64,000 bases of DNA from Bacteroidota bacterium (GCA_027483445.1 JAIXUS010000018.1:248001-312000); one strand, 5' to 3'. Positions 54,045 to 63,089 are shown, numbered from the stretch's first letter. Notes: generated by a model not told the origin, from the sequence alone. A program made the numbers and translations.

Positions 54045-55608
54045 ATTCCTTCATGTTGAAAAAACGAGCGACGGCCTCAGCACACTTTTGCCCATCCATG
54101 GCCGCTGAAACAATTCCTCCGGCGTAGCCTGCACCCTCCCCGCAGGGAAACAAACCTTGTAATCCTTCATGCATTAAGCTTTCCGAATTTCGCGGAATAC
54201 GCACCGGTGTAGATGTACGCGATTCTACCGCATGAAGTACCGCTTCATTGCTGTAGTAACCCTTCATTTTTTGTCCAAAAGCCTTAAATGCACCTTGTAA
54301 GCGTTTGGCAACCGCAGCAGGCAACACTTCCACTAAATCAACCGATACAATACCAGGTTGATAGGAGCTTTCAGGTAAAGTGCTCGACACTCTTCCCTGA
54401 ACAAAGTCAACCATTCGCTGTGCAGGGGCCGATTGCCGACCTCCTGCTAATTTGCAAGCTTGTTGCTCAATCGATTGCTGGAAGTACATTCCTGAAAGCG
54501 GACCTTCAGCGGCGAAATGATGGGCGTCTTCTTCCCGAATCTCCACCACAATCCCCGAATTGGCAAATGGGTTATTTCGTTTAGATGGCGACCATCCGTT
54601 CGTTACAACCTCGCCCGGAGCCGTTGCGCATGGGGCAACAATGCCACCCGGGCACATGCAAAATGAATAAACCCCTCTTTGCTGAATTTGCTCTACCAAA
54701 GCATAAGAAGCAGGAGGTAGATAATCTCCCCGGTTCTGGCAGTGGTATTGAATCTGGTCAATCAGCTCCTGTGGGTGCTCTGCCCGAACGCCTAAGGCAA
54801 ACGGCTTAAATTCGAGTTGAATTTTTTCGGCATGTAAAAGTTGATAGATGTCACGGGCTGAGTGCCCCGTGGCCAAAATCAAGGCCTTAGCAGGAATTCT
54901 TACTTGTTCGGCAACAACAACTGCTTTCAAGGTACCGGATGATTTTTCTATACCGGTAATTCGGCTATTGAAGTGAATTTCGCCTCCACAGCGTAAGATG
55001 GTTTCCCGCATGGAAACGATTATTCCGGGTAATTTATTGGTGCCGATGTGTGGATGAGTGTCAATCAGGATTTCTTCCACAGCGCCATGGGCAAAGAAAG
55101 TGTTCAACACGCCTTCAATACTTCCACGTTTGTTCGACCGGGTATAAAGCTTGCCATCTGAGTATGTGCCGGCCCCGCCTTCACCAAAACAGTAGTTGGA
55201 GTCGGGGTTAACCATGTGCTCCCGATTGATGGCTGCCAGATCGCGGCGCCTCGATCTAACGTCTTTTCCGCGTTCAAGCACAATCGGTTTCAAGCCCAGC
55301 TCAATGAGGCGAAGTGCTGCAAAAAGTCCGGCCGGACCAGCTCCTGCAACAATTACCTCCTGGGCATCATGTACAGCTTTATACTGGAGCTCAACAACTC
55401 TCTGTTGAGGTGGAATTTCATCTACAAAAGCCTCCACCACTACATTAATTTTTACCGTTTTTCCGCGCGCATCGATACTCCGGCGTTTCAAACGAACAAC
55501 CAATTGCTGATGTAGACTTAGCCCTAAATGGCGGTGAACATACTGATGAAGCGACTCTATATGATAGCCCGTTTGTGGGTCTACAACAAGCTGAAGTTCG
55601 CGTAACAT
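54019..55608 (-). CDS. FAD-dependent dehydrogenase of the COG2509 type
   Basis: 529 residues. An N-terminal segment of about 80 residues (LQLVVDPQTGYHIESL, SIDARGKTVKINVVVEAF) precedes the FAD-binding EVIVAGAGPAGLFAALRL at residue 86. FGEGGAGTYSDGKLYTRS, LILATGHSARDIYQLL, FCMCPGGIVAPCATAPGEVVTNG and FPCGEGAGYAGGIVSAAMDG mark this uncharacterised oxidoreductase group. Substrate unknown. Follows porT by three bases and overlaps the ALDH gene. Confidence 0.85.
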   Translation of the reverse strand: MLRELQLVVDPQTGYHIESLHQYVHRHLGLSLHQQLVVRLKRRSIDARGKTVKINVVVEAFVDEIPPQQRVVELQYKAVHDAQEVIVAGAGPAGLFAALRLIELGLKPIVLERGKDVRSRRRDLAAINREHMVNPDSNYCFGEGGAGTYSDGKLYTRSNKRGSIEGVLNTFFAHGAVEEILIDTHPHIGTNKLPGIIVSMRETILRCGGEIHFNSRITGIEKSSGTLKAVVVAEQVRIPAKALILATGHSARDIYQLLHAEKIQLEFKPFALGVRAEHPQELIDQIQYHCQNRGDYLPPASYALVEQIQQRGVYSFCMCPGGIVAPCATAPGEVVTNGWSPSKRNNPFANSGIVVEIREEDAHHFAAEGPLSGMYFQQSIEQQACKLAGGRQSAPAQRMVDFVQGRVSSTLPESSYQPGIVSVDLVEVLPAAVAKRLQGAFKAFGQKMKGYYSNEAVLHAVESRTSTPVRIPRNSESLMHEGLQGLFPCGEGAGYAGGIVSAAMDGQKCAEAVARFFNMKEYGIGKRTT

Positions 55609-55611
55609 TCC

Positions 55612-56319
55612 TTATTCAAAGGTAAAGGAAATGTAAAGCGAACGCGACTGGAGCCGTTGAATTGGCGTTGTGTAAATGGTGTTTTCCGGAATCATCAGAT
55701 TGCGCAGACCAAAGGCCAACTTAATTTCTGGACTAAACTTGAAGTATTGTGAGTAGAAGTCGAACCCAAACCCAATTTCATAGTGGTAATCGTTTCTTCT
55801 CAACTTAAGAATTTTTTCACCCGCATCATCTACTTTATCTTGAGAGGCTAAGTCGATAGTTGGCTTAAACCCACCAATTACATAAGCCCTGAAGTTCCCG
55901 TGACGTGCCGACTTATATTTGAGCAGCAAGGGAAACTCGAGGAGGGTTGATTCAACCAGCTTTCTCTTTTCAATGATGGTATCCTGTGAGGCAAATCGAA
56001 TGTTGTAATACAGGGAACGTTCACCGAATGAAAGTGTAGGAAGGAAGCGGAAGTCGAAGTTGTCGCCAATGTGAAGATTAGAAACTATTCCCAATGAAAA
56101 ACCCGCTGCGGCGGCCGGTCTGATGGCCAAAAGAGTGTCGAGTTTTCGAATGTCTTCGATGGGTTTGGGCGTAAAGTTAAAACTGTTAATGCCCAAAATA
56201 AACCCAAAATGCACCACTTGCCGATCGTAGTTGGGGAGATTGAGAATCTTCCGTTTTTGGGCATTCAAAGGCGACGAAATGAGCCAAACCATAACCAGAC
56301 CCCAAATACATTGGCGCAT
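55612..56319 (-). CDS. porT: type IX secretion protein PorT
   Basis: 235 residues. Signal peptide MRQCIWGLVMVWLISSPLNAQ from the ATG at 56319; an upstream in-frame ATG at 56361 would put 14 more residues before it. ILNLPNYDRQVVHFGFILGINSFNF after the signal is the PorT-family opening, and the rest is an eight-stranded barrel ending in SLYISFTFE. PorT is needed for maturation of T9SS cargo. It sits directly downstream of ubiE, an arrangement common in the phylum, and so supports the assignment. Confidence 0.88.
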   Translation of the reverse strand: MRQCIWGLVMVWLISSPLNAQKRKILNLPNYDRQVVHFGFILGINSFNFTPKPIEDIRKLDTLLAIRPAAAAGFSLGIVSNLHIGDNFDFRFLPTLSFGERSLYYNIRFASQDTIIEKRKLVESTLLEFPLLLKYKSARHGNFRAYVIGGFKPTIDLASQDKVDDAGEKILKLRRNDYHYEIGFGFDFYSQYFKFSPEIKLAFGLRNLMIPENTIYTTPIQRLQSRSLYISFTFE

Positions 56320-56378
56320 CACATTTCCAGAAAACACAGTAATTGGTATAGATGGTTTCAACGCCGCAAAACTCCGAA

Positions 56379-57098
56379 TTATTTTGTACCGGTGTACAGG
56401 CTAACAATTCCGAATGTTACACGTTCAGCTTTTAATTCTCTGAAACCGCTGTCAGAAGCGATTTTTAGAAAATCGTCACCCTCCGGAAAAGCGTTCACCG
56501 AGTCGTATAAATAGGTATATGCCGATTGGTCTTTCGACACCAGCTTGCCCCACCAAGGCAAAAAATGCCGAAAGTAAAAGTCGTAGAGCTGTTTAATCGG
56601 GAAAATACGCGGACGGGAAAACTCTAAAATAACCACCTTGCCTCCGGGCTTTAGCACCCGCGACATTTCCGAAAGGCCCAAAGAGAGGTTTTCGAAATTT
56701 CGAACGCCAAAGGCGACCGTTACTGCATCGTAACTGTTATTGGGGTAGGGGAGTTGTTCAGAATCGCCCTTTACCAGCGTAATCAGGTGTTGGAGGTTTC
56801 TCTTGGCCACCTTTTCACGGCCTTTTTCCAACATCTTTTCCGAGAGGTCAAGTCCGGTAATGTATTGTGGTTTAAGTCTCTCCATAGCCAGAGCCACATC
56901 AGCAGTGCCGGTTGCAATGTCTAAAATCTGTTCAGGCTTATGCTTGCGAAGCTCGTTTACCATGCGTTTACGCCAGTACACGTCAATTCCAAACGACAAT
57001 GACCGGTTCAGAAAATCGTATTTGCCCGAAATGGAATCAAACATCCGTTCAATCTGCACTTTCTTGCCACTGGCATCCTGATAGGGTTTCACTTCCAT
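56379..57098 (-). CDS. ubiE: demethylmenaquinone methyltransferase
   Basis: Final methylation of menaquinone. 239 residues. SAM motif I ILDIATGTADVALAM near residue 58, GLDLSEKMLEKGREK near 82, then VTVAFGVRNFENLSLGLSEMSRVLKPGGKVVILEFS, the UbiE signature. FDSISGKYDFLNRSLSFGID opens the protein. 35 bases after the heptose kinase gene and upstream of porT in a shared transcript. Confidence 0.95.
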   Translation of the reverse strand: MEVKPYQDASGKKVQIERMFDSISGKYDFLNRSLSFGIDVYWRKRMVNELRKHKPEQILDIATGTADVALAMERLKPQYITGLDLSEKMLEKGREKVAKRNLQHLITLVKGDSEQLPYPNNSYDAVTVAFGVRNFENLSLGLSEMSRVLKPGGKVVILEFSRPRIFPIKQLYDFYFRHFLPWWGKLVSKDQSAYTYLYDSVNAFPEGDDFLKIASDSGFRELKAERVTFGIVSLYTGTK

Positions 57099-57133
57099 GC
57101 GCTGAAAACAGTCACGCCCGACTTTTGTTTGTA

Positions 57134-58126
57134 TTATGAATGAAGTTTTAACACTTCCTGTAAAAGCCTTTCACGCTCCACAGGCATCACGCCCACAAAT
57201 TCGCAGGCCAGGCCCCCAGCCAGATTCGACCATGCTGCAATGGTTTCCAGAGGGCATCCTGCCGCCAGGCATAAAGTAGCCACGGCAATAACAGTGTCGC
57301 CAGCTCCACTTACATCGGTTATGGTTCTGTGGTGGGCATTAAAATGCAGATGACTTTTCGTGTCGGCCGCGAAAATTCCGGATTCAGAAAGGGTAATTAA
57401 CGAACGCGAATGCCCCAATAAAGCCTGTAACTGATGGTGGGCCTCCTTCAAAGAGTCGATGCTCTTAGGATTTACCTCTAACTTAAGTCCTTCGCGGATT
57501 TCCTTCAGGTTTGGCTTAAATAAATCAACCTGACGGTAATACCTGAAGTTTCGTTTTTTGGGATCAACCGCCACCGGAATTCCTTTCTCTCTGCAAACCG
57601 AAACCATGTGGGCTATACTGGTTTCACTGAGCATTCCTTTGTCGTAATCCTCAAAAACAAGCGCATCGAATTGCTCATGAGCAACAAGGGCATCGAATCG
57701 GGCCATCAACATTTTTTCTTCCTCGACAGACGAGGGCGAATCGTCCTCCTCATCAACCCTTAACAAATGAGCCTGGTTACCAAGGATGCGGGTTTTTACG
57801 GTTGTAGGCCGCCGACTTTGTACTAGACCATCAACCCTTAAGCCTTCATTTTGAAGTAGTTCGCGCAGTTGAATGCCCGATCGGTCATCCCCACACAAAC
57901 TTAACAAAACGGCCTCCGCCTTCAGGGCTTTAAGGTTTAGCGCCACATTGGCAGCTCCTCCCAAACGTTTTTCCAGCTTCTTTACATGCACCACCGGAAC
58001 AGGGGCTTCGGGCGAAATTCTATCTACTCTGCCCCATACATAACTGTCGAGCATAATATCGCCGGCCACCAAAACACGCATTCTGGCAAAGCGCTCAAAC
58101 AAAGTATGGATTTCAGACTGGGTCAT
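57134..58126 (-). CDS. rfaE1: D-glycero-beta-D-manno-heptose-7-phosphate kinase (HldE kinase domain type)
   Basis: 330-residue PfkB-family kinase. VLVAGDIMLDSYVWGRVDRISPEAPVPVV at the N-terminus, GGAANVALNLKAL, and the C-terminal DVSGAGDTVIAVATLCLAAG with the catalytic Asp match HldE/RfaE1. The nucleotidyltransferase domain of fused HldE is absent, so a separate RfaE2 is expected elsewhere. Supplies heptose for the LPS core, in line with the GT9 gene. Shares ATGA with the aminotransferase gene. Confidence 0.9.
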   Translation of the reverse strand: MTQSEIHTLFERFARMRVLVAGDIMLDSYVWGRVDRISPEAPVPVVHVKKLEKRLGGAANVALNLKALKAEAVLLSLCGDDRSGIQLRELLQNEGLRVDGLVQSRRPTTVKTRILGNQAHLLRVDEEDDSPSSVEEEKMLMARFDALVAHEQFDALVFEDYDKGMLSETSIAHMVSVCREKGIPVAVDPKKRNFRYYRQVDLFKPNLKEIREGLKLEVNPKSIDSLKEAHHQLQALLGHSRSLITLSESGIFAADTKSHLHFNAHHRTITDVSGAGDTVIAVATLCLAAGCPLETIAAWSNLAGGLACEFVGVMPVERERLLQEVLKLHS

Positions 58127-59319
58127 GCCATTAACGCTTCCAATCCCGATTTTAACCGCTTTACCGATTCCCTGATTTCACCTTCTGAAACTGCATACGA
58201 CAAGCGAATCGATTTGCCACAACCGAAGGCTTCGCCGCTTACCGTGGCTAACAAGTGCTCATTGAGCAAGTACATGGTAAGGGCTTGGGGGGTCTCTATA
58301 CGCTCGCCGCGGAATGATTTTCCAAGAAATGCAGTAACATCAGGGAAAAAATAGAAGGCTCCTTCGGGAAGATTCACGCCTAAACCCTTAATTTCCTTCA
58401 ATAAGCTGTACATCAAATCGCGGCGCTTCTTAAAACCTTCCACCATATAATCTACAGATTCGGGGCTTGCTTCTAATGCAGCAATAGCCGCGCGCTGCGA
58501 AATCGACGAAGTGCCAGAGGTAATCTGCCCCTGAAACTTATCGCATGCATCTGCAATCCATTTGGGAGCGCCTATGTAACCTAGCCTCCAGCCTGTCATG
58601 GCAAAACTTTTTGAGAGGCCATTTACCGTAATGGTACGGTCATACATATCGGCAAACGAGGCCATCGAGGTATGCTTCCCCTCAAAACGAATGTGTTCAT
58701 AGATTTCATCCGAAACCACCAAAATGTCGGGGTGAAACTGAAGGAAATCAGCCAGTGCCCGCAGCTCTGCGTGGCTATAAACCGAACCAGTTGGATTACA
58801 GGGCGAACTGAAGATGATCATTCTTGTTTTGGGACTGATGTGCTCTGCCAACATGTCTGGACTAATCTTGTAGTCTTTGTCGAGCCCGGCATATACAATC
58901 TTTGGTATTCCACCGGCCAGTTTTATCATTTCGATGTAACTTACCCAGTAAGGCGCCGGTAGCAAAACCTCATCACCAACATCAACTAAACTCAGAATTA
59001 CGTTGGCAATAGACTGTTTCGCTCCGGTCGAAACAACAATTTGTTCAGGGCTGTATTGAATACCGTTATCGCGCGCAAATTTTCGCGAAATACTTTGGCG
59101 GAGGTCCGCAAAGCCGGCAACAGGCGTGTAATGGGTGAAATTTTCATGGATCGCTTTGATGGCCGCTTCTTTAATAAAATCGGGCGTATCATAGTCGGGT
59201 TCTCCGATGCTTAAACTGATCACATCCTTTCCCTGCGCCTTTAATTCACGGCTTCTTCTGGCCATGGCGAGGGTTTCGGATTCGCTCAGAACCATCAGCC
59301 TTTTTGCAACACGGTTCAT
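58123..59319 (-). CDS. class I PLP-dependent aminotransferase (aspartate aminotransferase type)
   Basis: 398 residues, subgroup Ib. SIGEPDYDTPDFI, VSTGAKQSIANVIL, SSPCNPTGSVYS, VVSDEIYEHIRF with the PLP-binding Asp, and NGLSKSFAMTGWRLGY with Schiff-base Lys237. Most likely transaminates aspartate with 2-oxoglutarate, though aromatic or prephenate activity is known in the group. First gene of the six-gene minus-strand run and divergent from the Rpe-like operon. Confidence 0.9.
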   Translation of the reverse strand: MNRVAKRLMVLSESETLAMARRSRELKAQGKDVISLSIGEPDYDTPDFIKEAAIKAIHENFTHYTPVAGFADLRQSISRKFARDNGIQYSPEQIVVSTGAKQSIANVILSLVDVGDEVLLPAPYWVSYIEMIKLAGGIPKIVYAGLDKDYKISPDMLAEHISPKTRMIIFSSPCNPTGSVYSHAELRALADFLQFHPDILVVSDEIYEHIRFEGKHTSMASFADMYDRTITVNGLSKSFAMTGWRLGYIGAPKWIADACDKFQGQITSGTSSISQRAAIAALEASPESVDYMVEGFKKRRDLMYSLLKEIKGLGVNLPEGAFYFFPDVTAFLGKSFRGERIETPQALTMYLLNEHLLATVSGEAFGCGKSIRLSYAVSEGEIRESVKRLKSGLEALMA

Positions 59320-59342
59320 ACAGGTACAATGATTTTGGGCTG

Positions 59343-59350
59343 CAAACCTA
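59343..59350 (-). promoter_or_regulatory. -7 element of the aminotransferase unit promoter
   Basis: Minus strand TAGGTTTG, exact TAnnTTTG, 23 bases before the ATG at 59319. No TTTG at the -33 distance. Confidence 0.45.
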
Positions 59351-59380
59351 GCTGAATTTTTTCAATCAGCCTAAAAGGCC

Positions 59381-59388
59381 TAATTTTG
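59381..59388 (+). promoter_or_regulatory. -7 element of the Rpe-like operon promoter
   Basis: TAATTTTG, exact TAnnTTTG, 25 bases before the ATG at 59414. Back to back with the aminotransferase promoter in a 94-base gap. Confidence 0.5.
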
Positions 59389-59413
59389 CCCGCTCTTGCC
59401 TGTAAGGCCTTTC

Positions 59414-60352
59414 ATGAGAATTTCTGCCTCTGTAGCTGCTGTCGAAGATTCACGCCTGCCCCTCGTGGTTAGTGCGCTGGATGAAGCCGGTGTTGATGCC
59501 TATCACCTCGACAGCATCGACGACGCCTCTATCTTCGATTTTTCCCGTAAGCTTCGCACGCTTACTCAAAAGCCTTTCGACCTTCACCTAATTACCGATA
59601 AGCCCGAAAATTATTGGTCAATGCTTGAAGAATCGCAGCTTCCACAAATTGTCTTACAGCTCGAAAATCTTAAGAAACCACTTTTTATTCCCGAGTCTCT
59701 CAAAGGGAAAGTTGGGCTGGCCATGATGGCCTCTACCGATCCTCGCCGATTTTCGGTTTATCGCCGCGATGCTGCTTTCCTGCTTCTTATGCTCACAACA
59801 CCGGGCAAAAGCGGAGGGAAATTCAACCCAACGCATTTTGCCAACATCATACGATACCGCCAACGATACCCTGAAATACCGCTGATTATCGACGGTGGAG
59901 TTAACGAAGAAGTGGCTGCCGTGCTGCACATGATGGGAATTTATCAGGTGGTTTCGGGCTCCTTCTTGTTCAGCCGGCCAAGCATCCGCGAAGCCGTTGA
60001 AGCCATCCACCATAATCTGAAAACCGCCTGGGCTGTAAAAGATGTGATGGATACGCATTTAGATGGCTTTACTCAGCTTCAACAAGTTTTCGGCGTCCAG
60101 CCTGAGTGTTGGTATATTGGCCGATCAGGCAAAGCCGAACAGATAAATTTGAATTCTACATTTGCCCCTCTGCTCGAGCAAATTAGTCAGTTCGAGGAAA
60201 CGGCTGGAAGCGCCATCTTCACCGATGAGTTAACTTCGTTGACCGTGCTTTTTGAGTCGGCCTCAAACCTCACAAATGCTCCGCGTTACGTTTTTGCCCT
60301 GAATGACAATCAACGCATCTCAGGTTCACTGTTTATTCAAACAAATGCATGA
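59414..60352 (+). CDS. ribulose-phosphate 3-epimerase-like protein with extra C-terminal domain
   Basis: 312 residues. The first 190 resemble Rpe: YHLDSIDD (His31, Asp33), FDLHLITDKPENYW (His58), LLLMLTTPGKSGGKF in place of the MSVNPGFGGQ loop, LIIDGGVNEEVAAV (Asp160) and SGSFLF, so all four metal/catalytic positions of Rpe seem kept although the barrel is some 30 residues short. Residues 205-312 form an added domain that begins VKDVMDT and ends YVFALNDNQRISGSLF, faintly CBS-like. ATG 59414 is preferred to a TTG at 59396. Overlaps the DAHP synthase gene by ATGA. Substrate uncertain. Confidence 0.72.
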   Translation: MRISASVAAVEDSRLPLVVSALDEAGVDAYHLDSIDDASIFDFSRKLRTLTQKPFDLHLITDKPENYWSMLEESQLPQIVLQLENLKKPLFIPESLKGKVGLAMMASTDPRRFSVYRRDAAFLLLMLTTPGKSGGKFNPTHFANIIRYRQRYPEIPLIIDGGVNEEVAAVLHMMGIYQVVSGSFLFSRPSIREAVEAIHHNLKTAWAVKDVMDTHLDGFTQLQQVFGVQPECWYIGRSGKAEQINLNSTFAPLLEQISQFEETAGSAIFTDELTSLTVLFESASNLTNAPRYVFALNDNQRISGSLFIQTNA

Positions 60353-61347
60353 TAATTCACCTCAATTCCCAACTCAGCAATACACTACTCGAAAGCCTCG
60401 CTCTTGAGCATAAAGCGGTGTGGTTTAAATCGGGAGAAACCCCAGTTTTTGTTTTACCCGCAGCGGTAAAATCATTGCCGAACGGCCTTCAATCCCTCGC
60501 AACAGGGCATTGGCCCATGGAAACCGACATTCAGCTGGCTTCGCGGTCATATCGGCCTGAGGTTCGTGAAGTACGTTGGGGCAACACAACAATTGGAGGC
60601 CAGTCGAACAACACGGTTGTCATCGCCGGACCTTGTTCCGCAGAGTCTACGGATCAATTGAAAGTTACCGCCGAATTGCTTACCGAACTGGGGATTAAAA
60701 ATATTCGGGCCGGCGCATTCAAGCCAAGAACGTCGCCCTACACATTTCAAGGGCTTGGTATTGAGGGCTTGAAAATGCTCGCCGATGTGCGCGAGAAGTA
60801 TGGGCTTACTGTGGTAACTGAAGTACGCGACGCCACGCATGTAGATGCCATTTTAGAGTATGCCGATGTAATTCAAATCGGCGCCAAGTCGATGTACGAC
60901 CATGGCATTCTCCGCCGTTGCGGTAAAGCCAACAAGCCGGTTCTGCTGAAACGGGGCTTTGGTTCAACACTACAAGAGTTTGTGCAATGCGCAGAATTTA
61001 TTCTTTCCGGGGGCAACGAGCAGGTGATGCTCTGCGAAAGAGGCATTCGAACCTTTGAAACCAAAACCCGCTTTACGCTCGATCTTTGTGGTGTTGCATA
61101 TCTGAAAGAACACACAAATCTTCCGGTAATACTCGATCCAAGTCATGCCATGGGTTATGCCTATGGGGTTGCCGATTTGGCGCGGGCCTGCGTGGCTATG
61201 GGTGTTGATGGCTTGCTGGTTGAGGTTCATCCAACGCCTAAAACCGCACTTTCCGATGCTTCTCAGCAGCTCAATCATCAGGAGTTCCGTCAGTTAATGT
61301 CAACTTTAAACCCAATCGCAGCAGCGGTAGGCAGAACATTGGTTTGA
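60349..61347 (+). CDS. aroF: 3-deoxy-7-phosphoheptulonate synthase (type I beta)
   Basis: Condenses PEP and erythrose-4-phosphate, the entry to aromatic synthesis. 332 residues. Catalytic barrel: VVIAGPCSAES near residue 89, AGAFKPRTSPYTFQGLG, VTEVRDATHVD, KPVLLKRGFGSTLQEF, LCERGIRTFETKTRFTLD, VILDPSHAMGYAYG and LLVEVHPTPKTALSD. KPRTS and TFQG place it with DAHPS, not Kdo8P synthase. The first 80 residues look like a divergent ferredoxin-like regulatory domain, as in the Thermotoga enzyme. Overlaps both neighbours, so production is coupled to an Rpe-like protein and a KdsC-like phosphatase. Confidence 0.9.
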   Translation: MIIHLNSQLSNTLLESLALEHKAVWFKSGETPVFVLPAAVKSLPNGLQSLATGHWPMETDIQLASRSYRPEVREVRWGNTTIGGQSNNTVVIAGPCSAESTDQLKVTAELLTELGIKNIRAGAFKPRTSPYTFQGLGIEGLKMLADVREKYGLTVVTEVRDATHVDAILEYADVIQIGAKSMYDHGILRRCGKANKPVLLKRGFGSTLQEFVQCAEFILSGGNEQVMLCERGIRTFETKTRFTLDLCGVAYLKEHTNLPVILDPSHAMGYAYGVADLARACVAMGVDGLLVEVHPTPKTALSDASQQLNHQEFRQLMSTLNPIAAAVGRTLV

Positions 61348-62036
61348 TGACAACCTATTTTTCCGATAACCTTAGTTTTCTCTGCGAAAAAATCGAAGTC
61401 GCAGGCTTTAGCGCGGAACGCCTTCTGGAATTGATCAGAGGACAAGCTATTTTACCCAATGAGCTTATCCAATTAGCAGCCATTTGCGGCGAAACACCTA
61501 CGCGATTGCTTCAAAATAACCTCCGGGAACAAGGTTCGGCTGTTGGGCAAATAAAAATGGTCGTGTTTGATGTGGATGGCGTTTTAACAGAGGCCGGAAT
61601 GTATTACACCGAAAGCGGCGACGAATTCAAGCGCTTCAATGCCCGCGATGGTATTGCCATGAAAGCCCTCCGAAAGGCTGGATTTCAAACAGCCATTATC
61701 AGCCATGGAATCAACGAAAAATTGATTCGCCGAAGGGCTGAACTTCTGGATATTCCTTTTGTTTATTGCGGAAAAGAACCCAAAAGCGATGTGCTCGCCC
61801 GCTGGTGTACTGAGCTGAGCATTCAATTTGAGCAATGTGCGTTTATCGGCGATGATATCAACGACTTAAGCTTGTTTCATGTGTGTGGTTTTACAGCCTG
61901 CCCGGCTGATGCCACTGAAGCGGTGAAGGAAATTGCCGATGTGCTGCTCAGCAGTCGGGGAGGCGAGGGTTGCGTGCGCGAATGGGTAGACCGTTTTTTC
62001 TTTGAAAGCCCCTTGGGGGCCCAATCCAACATCTAA
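61347..62036 (+). CDS. KdsC-like HAD phosphatase with HTH-like N-terminal domain
   Basis: 229 residues. Residues 70-225 are a HAD-III phosphatase of the KdsC type: [17 protein letters not shown] with nucleophile Asp75 and Asp77, [38 protein letters not shown] and [12 protein letters not shown]. Such enzymes are usually near 170 residues. The first 65 ([38 protein letters not shown]) resemble a degenerate XRE-type helix-turn-helix. Likely dephosphorylates Kdo-8-phosphate; given the DAHP synthase upstream, another 3-deoxy-ulosonate phosphate is possible. ATG 61347 overlaps the previous stop. hemE follows after four bases. Confidence 0.8.
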   Translation: MTTYFSDNLSFLCEKIEVAGFSAERLLELIRGQAILPNELIQLAAICGETPTRLLQNNLREQGSAVGQIKMVVFDVDGVLTEAGMYYTESGDEFKRFNARDGIAMKALRKAGFQTAIISHGINEKLIRRRAELLDIPFVYCGKEPKSDVLARWCTELSIQFEQCAFIGDDINDLSLFHVCGFTACPADATEAVKEIADVLLSSRGGEGCVREWVDRFFFESPLGAQSNI

Positions 62037-62040
62037 AATT

Positions 62041-63072
62041 ATGAAGTTACAGAACGATATAGTGTTGCGCGCCGCTCGGGGTGAAAAAACCGAAAGAAGT
62101 CCAGTGTGGCTGATGCGCCAAGCCGGGAGAATTCTGCCCGAATACAGAGCGGTAAGAGCAAAGCTGTCAGGGTTTATCGAATTGGTTGAAACTCCTGAAT
62201 TTGCCGCCGAGGTAACCATTCAGCCGGTAGATTTACTGGGCGTTGATGCAGCCATCATTTTCTCCGATATTCTGGTAATTCCTCAGGCCATGGGCTGTCC
62301 TTATCAAATGATTGAAAGCAAAGGGCCTTGGTTCGAGAATACAATCCGCGACGAAAATGCATTATCACGTTTGCATGTTGCTGATCCCGGAAGCGAATTA
62401 AAGTTTGTGACTGATGCCATCCGACTCACCAAAAAAGAGCTTAATGGAAGGGTTCCGCTCATTGGCTTTGCCGGCGCACCATGGACTATTTTTGCCTACA
62501 TGACTGAGGGGTCAGGCTCCAAGACCTTCTCTGTGGCCCGCCGAATGCTCTATGCTCAGCCCCAATTTTCGCACCGGTTGTTGGACATGATTACCGAATC
62601 TACAATTGCCTACCTGAAAGCTCAAATTGAGGCGGGTGCGGACATGGTTCAAATTTTCGATTCTTGGGCCGGTGTTCTTGGGCCTGAGCAATATTCTGAG
62701 TTTTCGCTAAGGTATATCCGCACCATTTGTGAAGCCATTACCGAAGTTCCCGTGACCGTTTTTGCCAAAGGAGCAGGTTTTGTGCTGGGCGAGATGAGTT
62801 CACTGCCTTGCAGAACGATTGGCCTCGATTGGCAGATGGATATTCGGAAAAGTCGGTCAATTCTGGGCAATCAATTTACACTTCAAGGAAATGCAGATCC
62901 TTGTTTGCTGTATGCACCTGAAGAAGTGATCCAAAAAGGAGTTGGAGAAATGCTCTCGGCATTTGGCGAATTTCCGCACATTGCCAACCTCGGCCATGGA
63001 CTTTATCCCGATACTAACCCCGATAAAGTTCGATTCTTTATTCAAGCTGTAAAAAATTATCGAGCACGCTGA
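62041..63072 (+). CDS. hemE: uroporphyrinogen decarboxylase
   Basis: Removes four carboxyls from uroporphyrinogen III in heme synthesis. 343 residues. The N-terminal signature [16 protein letters not shown] near residue 22, [12 protein letters not shown] with the catalytic Asp, [29 protein letters not shown] and [15 protein letters not shown]. The ATG at 62041 begins this domain; an upstream in-frame ATG lies inside the phosphatase gene. Four bases separate the two, so hemE joins the operon. Confidence 0.96.
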   Translation: MKLQNDIVLRAARGEKTERSPVWLMRQAGRILPEYRAVRAKLSGFIELVETPEFAAEVTIQPVDLLGVDAAIIFSDILVIPQAMGCPYQMIESKGPWFENTIRDENALSRLHVADPGSELKFVTDAIRLTKKELNGRVPLIGFAGAPWTIFAYMTEGSGSKTFSVARRMLYAQPQFSHRLLDMITESTIAYLKAQIEAGADMVQIFDSWAGVLGPEQYSEFSLRYIRTICEAITEVPVTVFAKGAGFVLGEMSSLPCRTIGLDWQMDIRKSRSILGNQFTLQGNADPCLLYAPEEVIQKGVGEMLSAFGEFPHIANLGHGLYPDTNPDKVRFFIQAVKNYRAR

Positions 63073-63081
63073 GCGAATTGC

Positions 63082-63089
63082 TAATTTTG
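63082..63089 (+). promoter_or_regulatory. -7 element of the GT2 gene promoter
   Basis: TAATTTTG, exact TAnnTTTG, 20 bases before the TTG start at 63110. No -33 TTTG at the right distance. Confidence 0.45.

Noticed and set aside
60349-61347. Kdo-8-phosphate synthase (kdsA) as identity of the PEP-condensing enzyme
   Set aside because: It has the DAHPS motif KPRTSPYTFQG, not the Kdo8PS loop, and an N-terminal regulatory-like segment.
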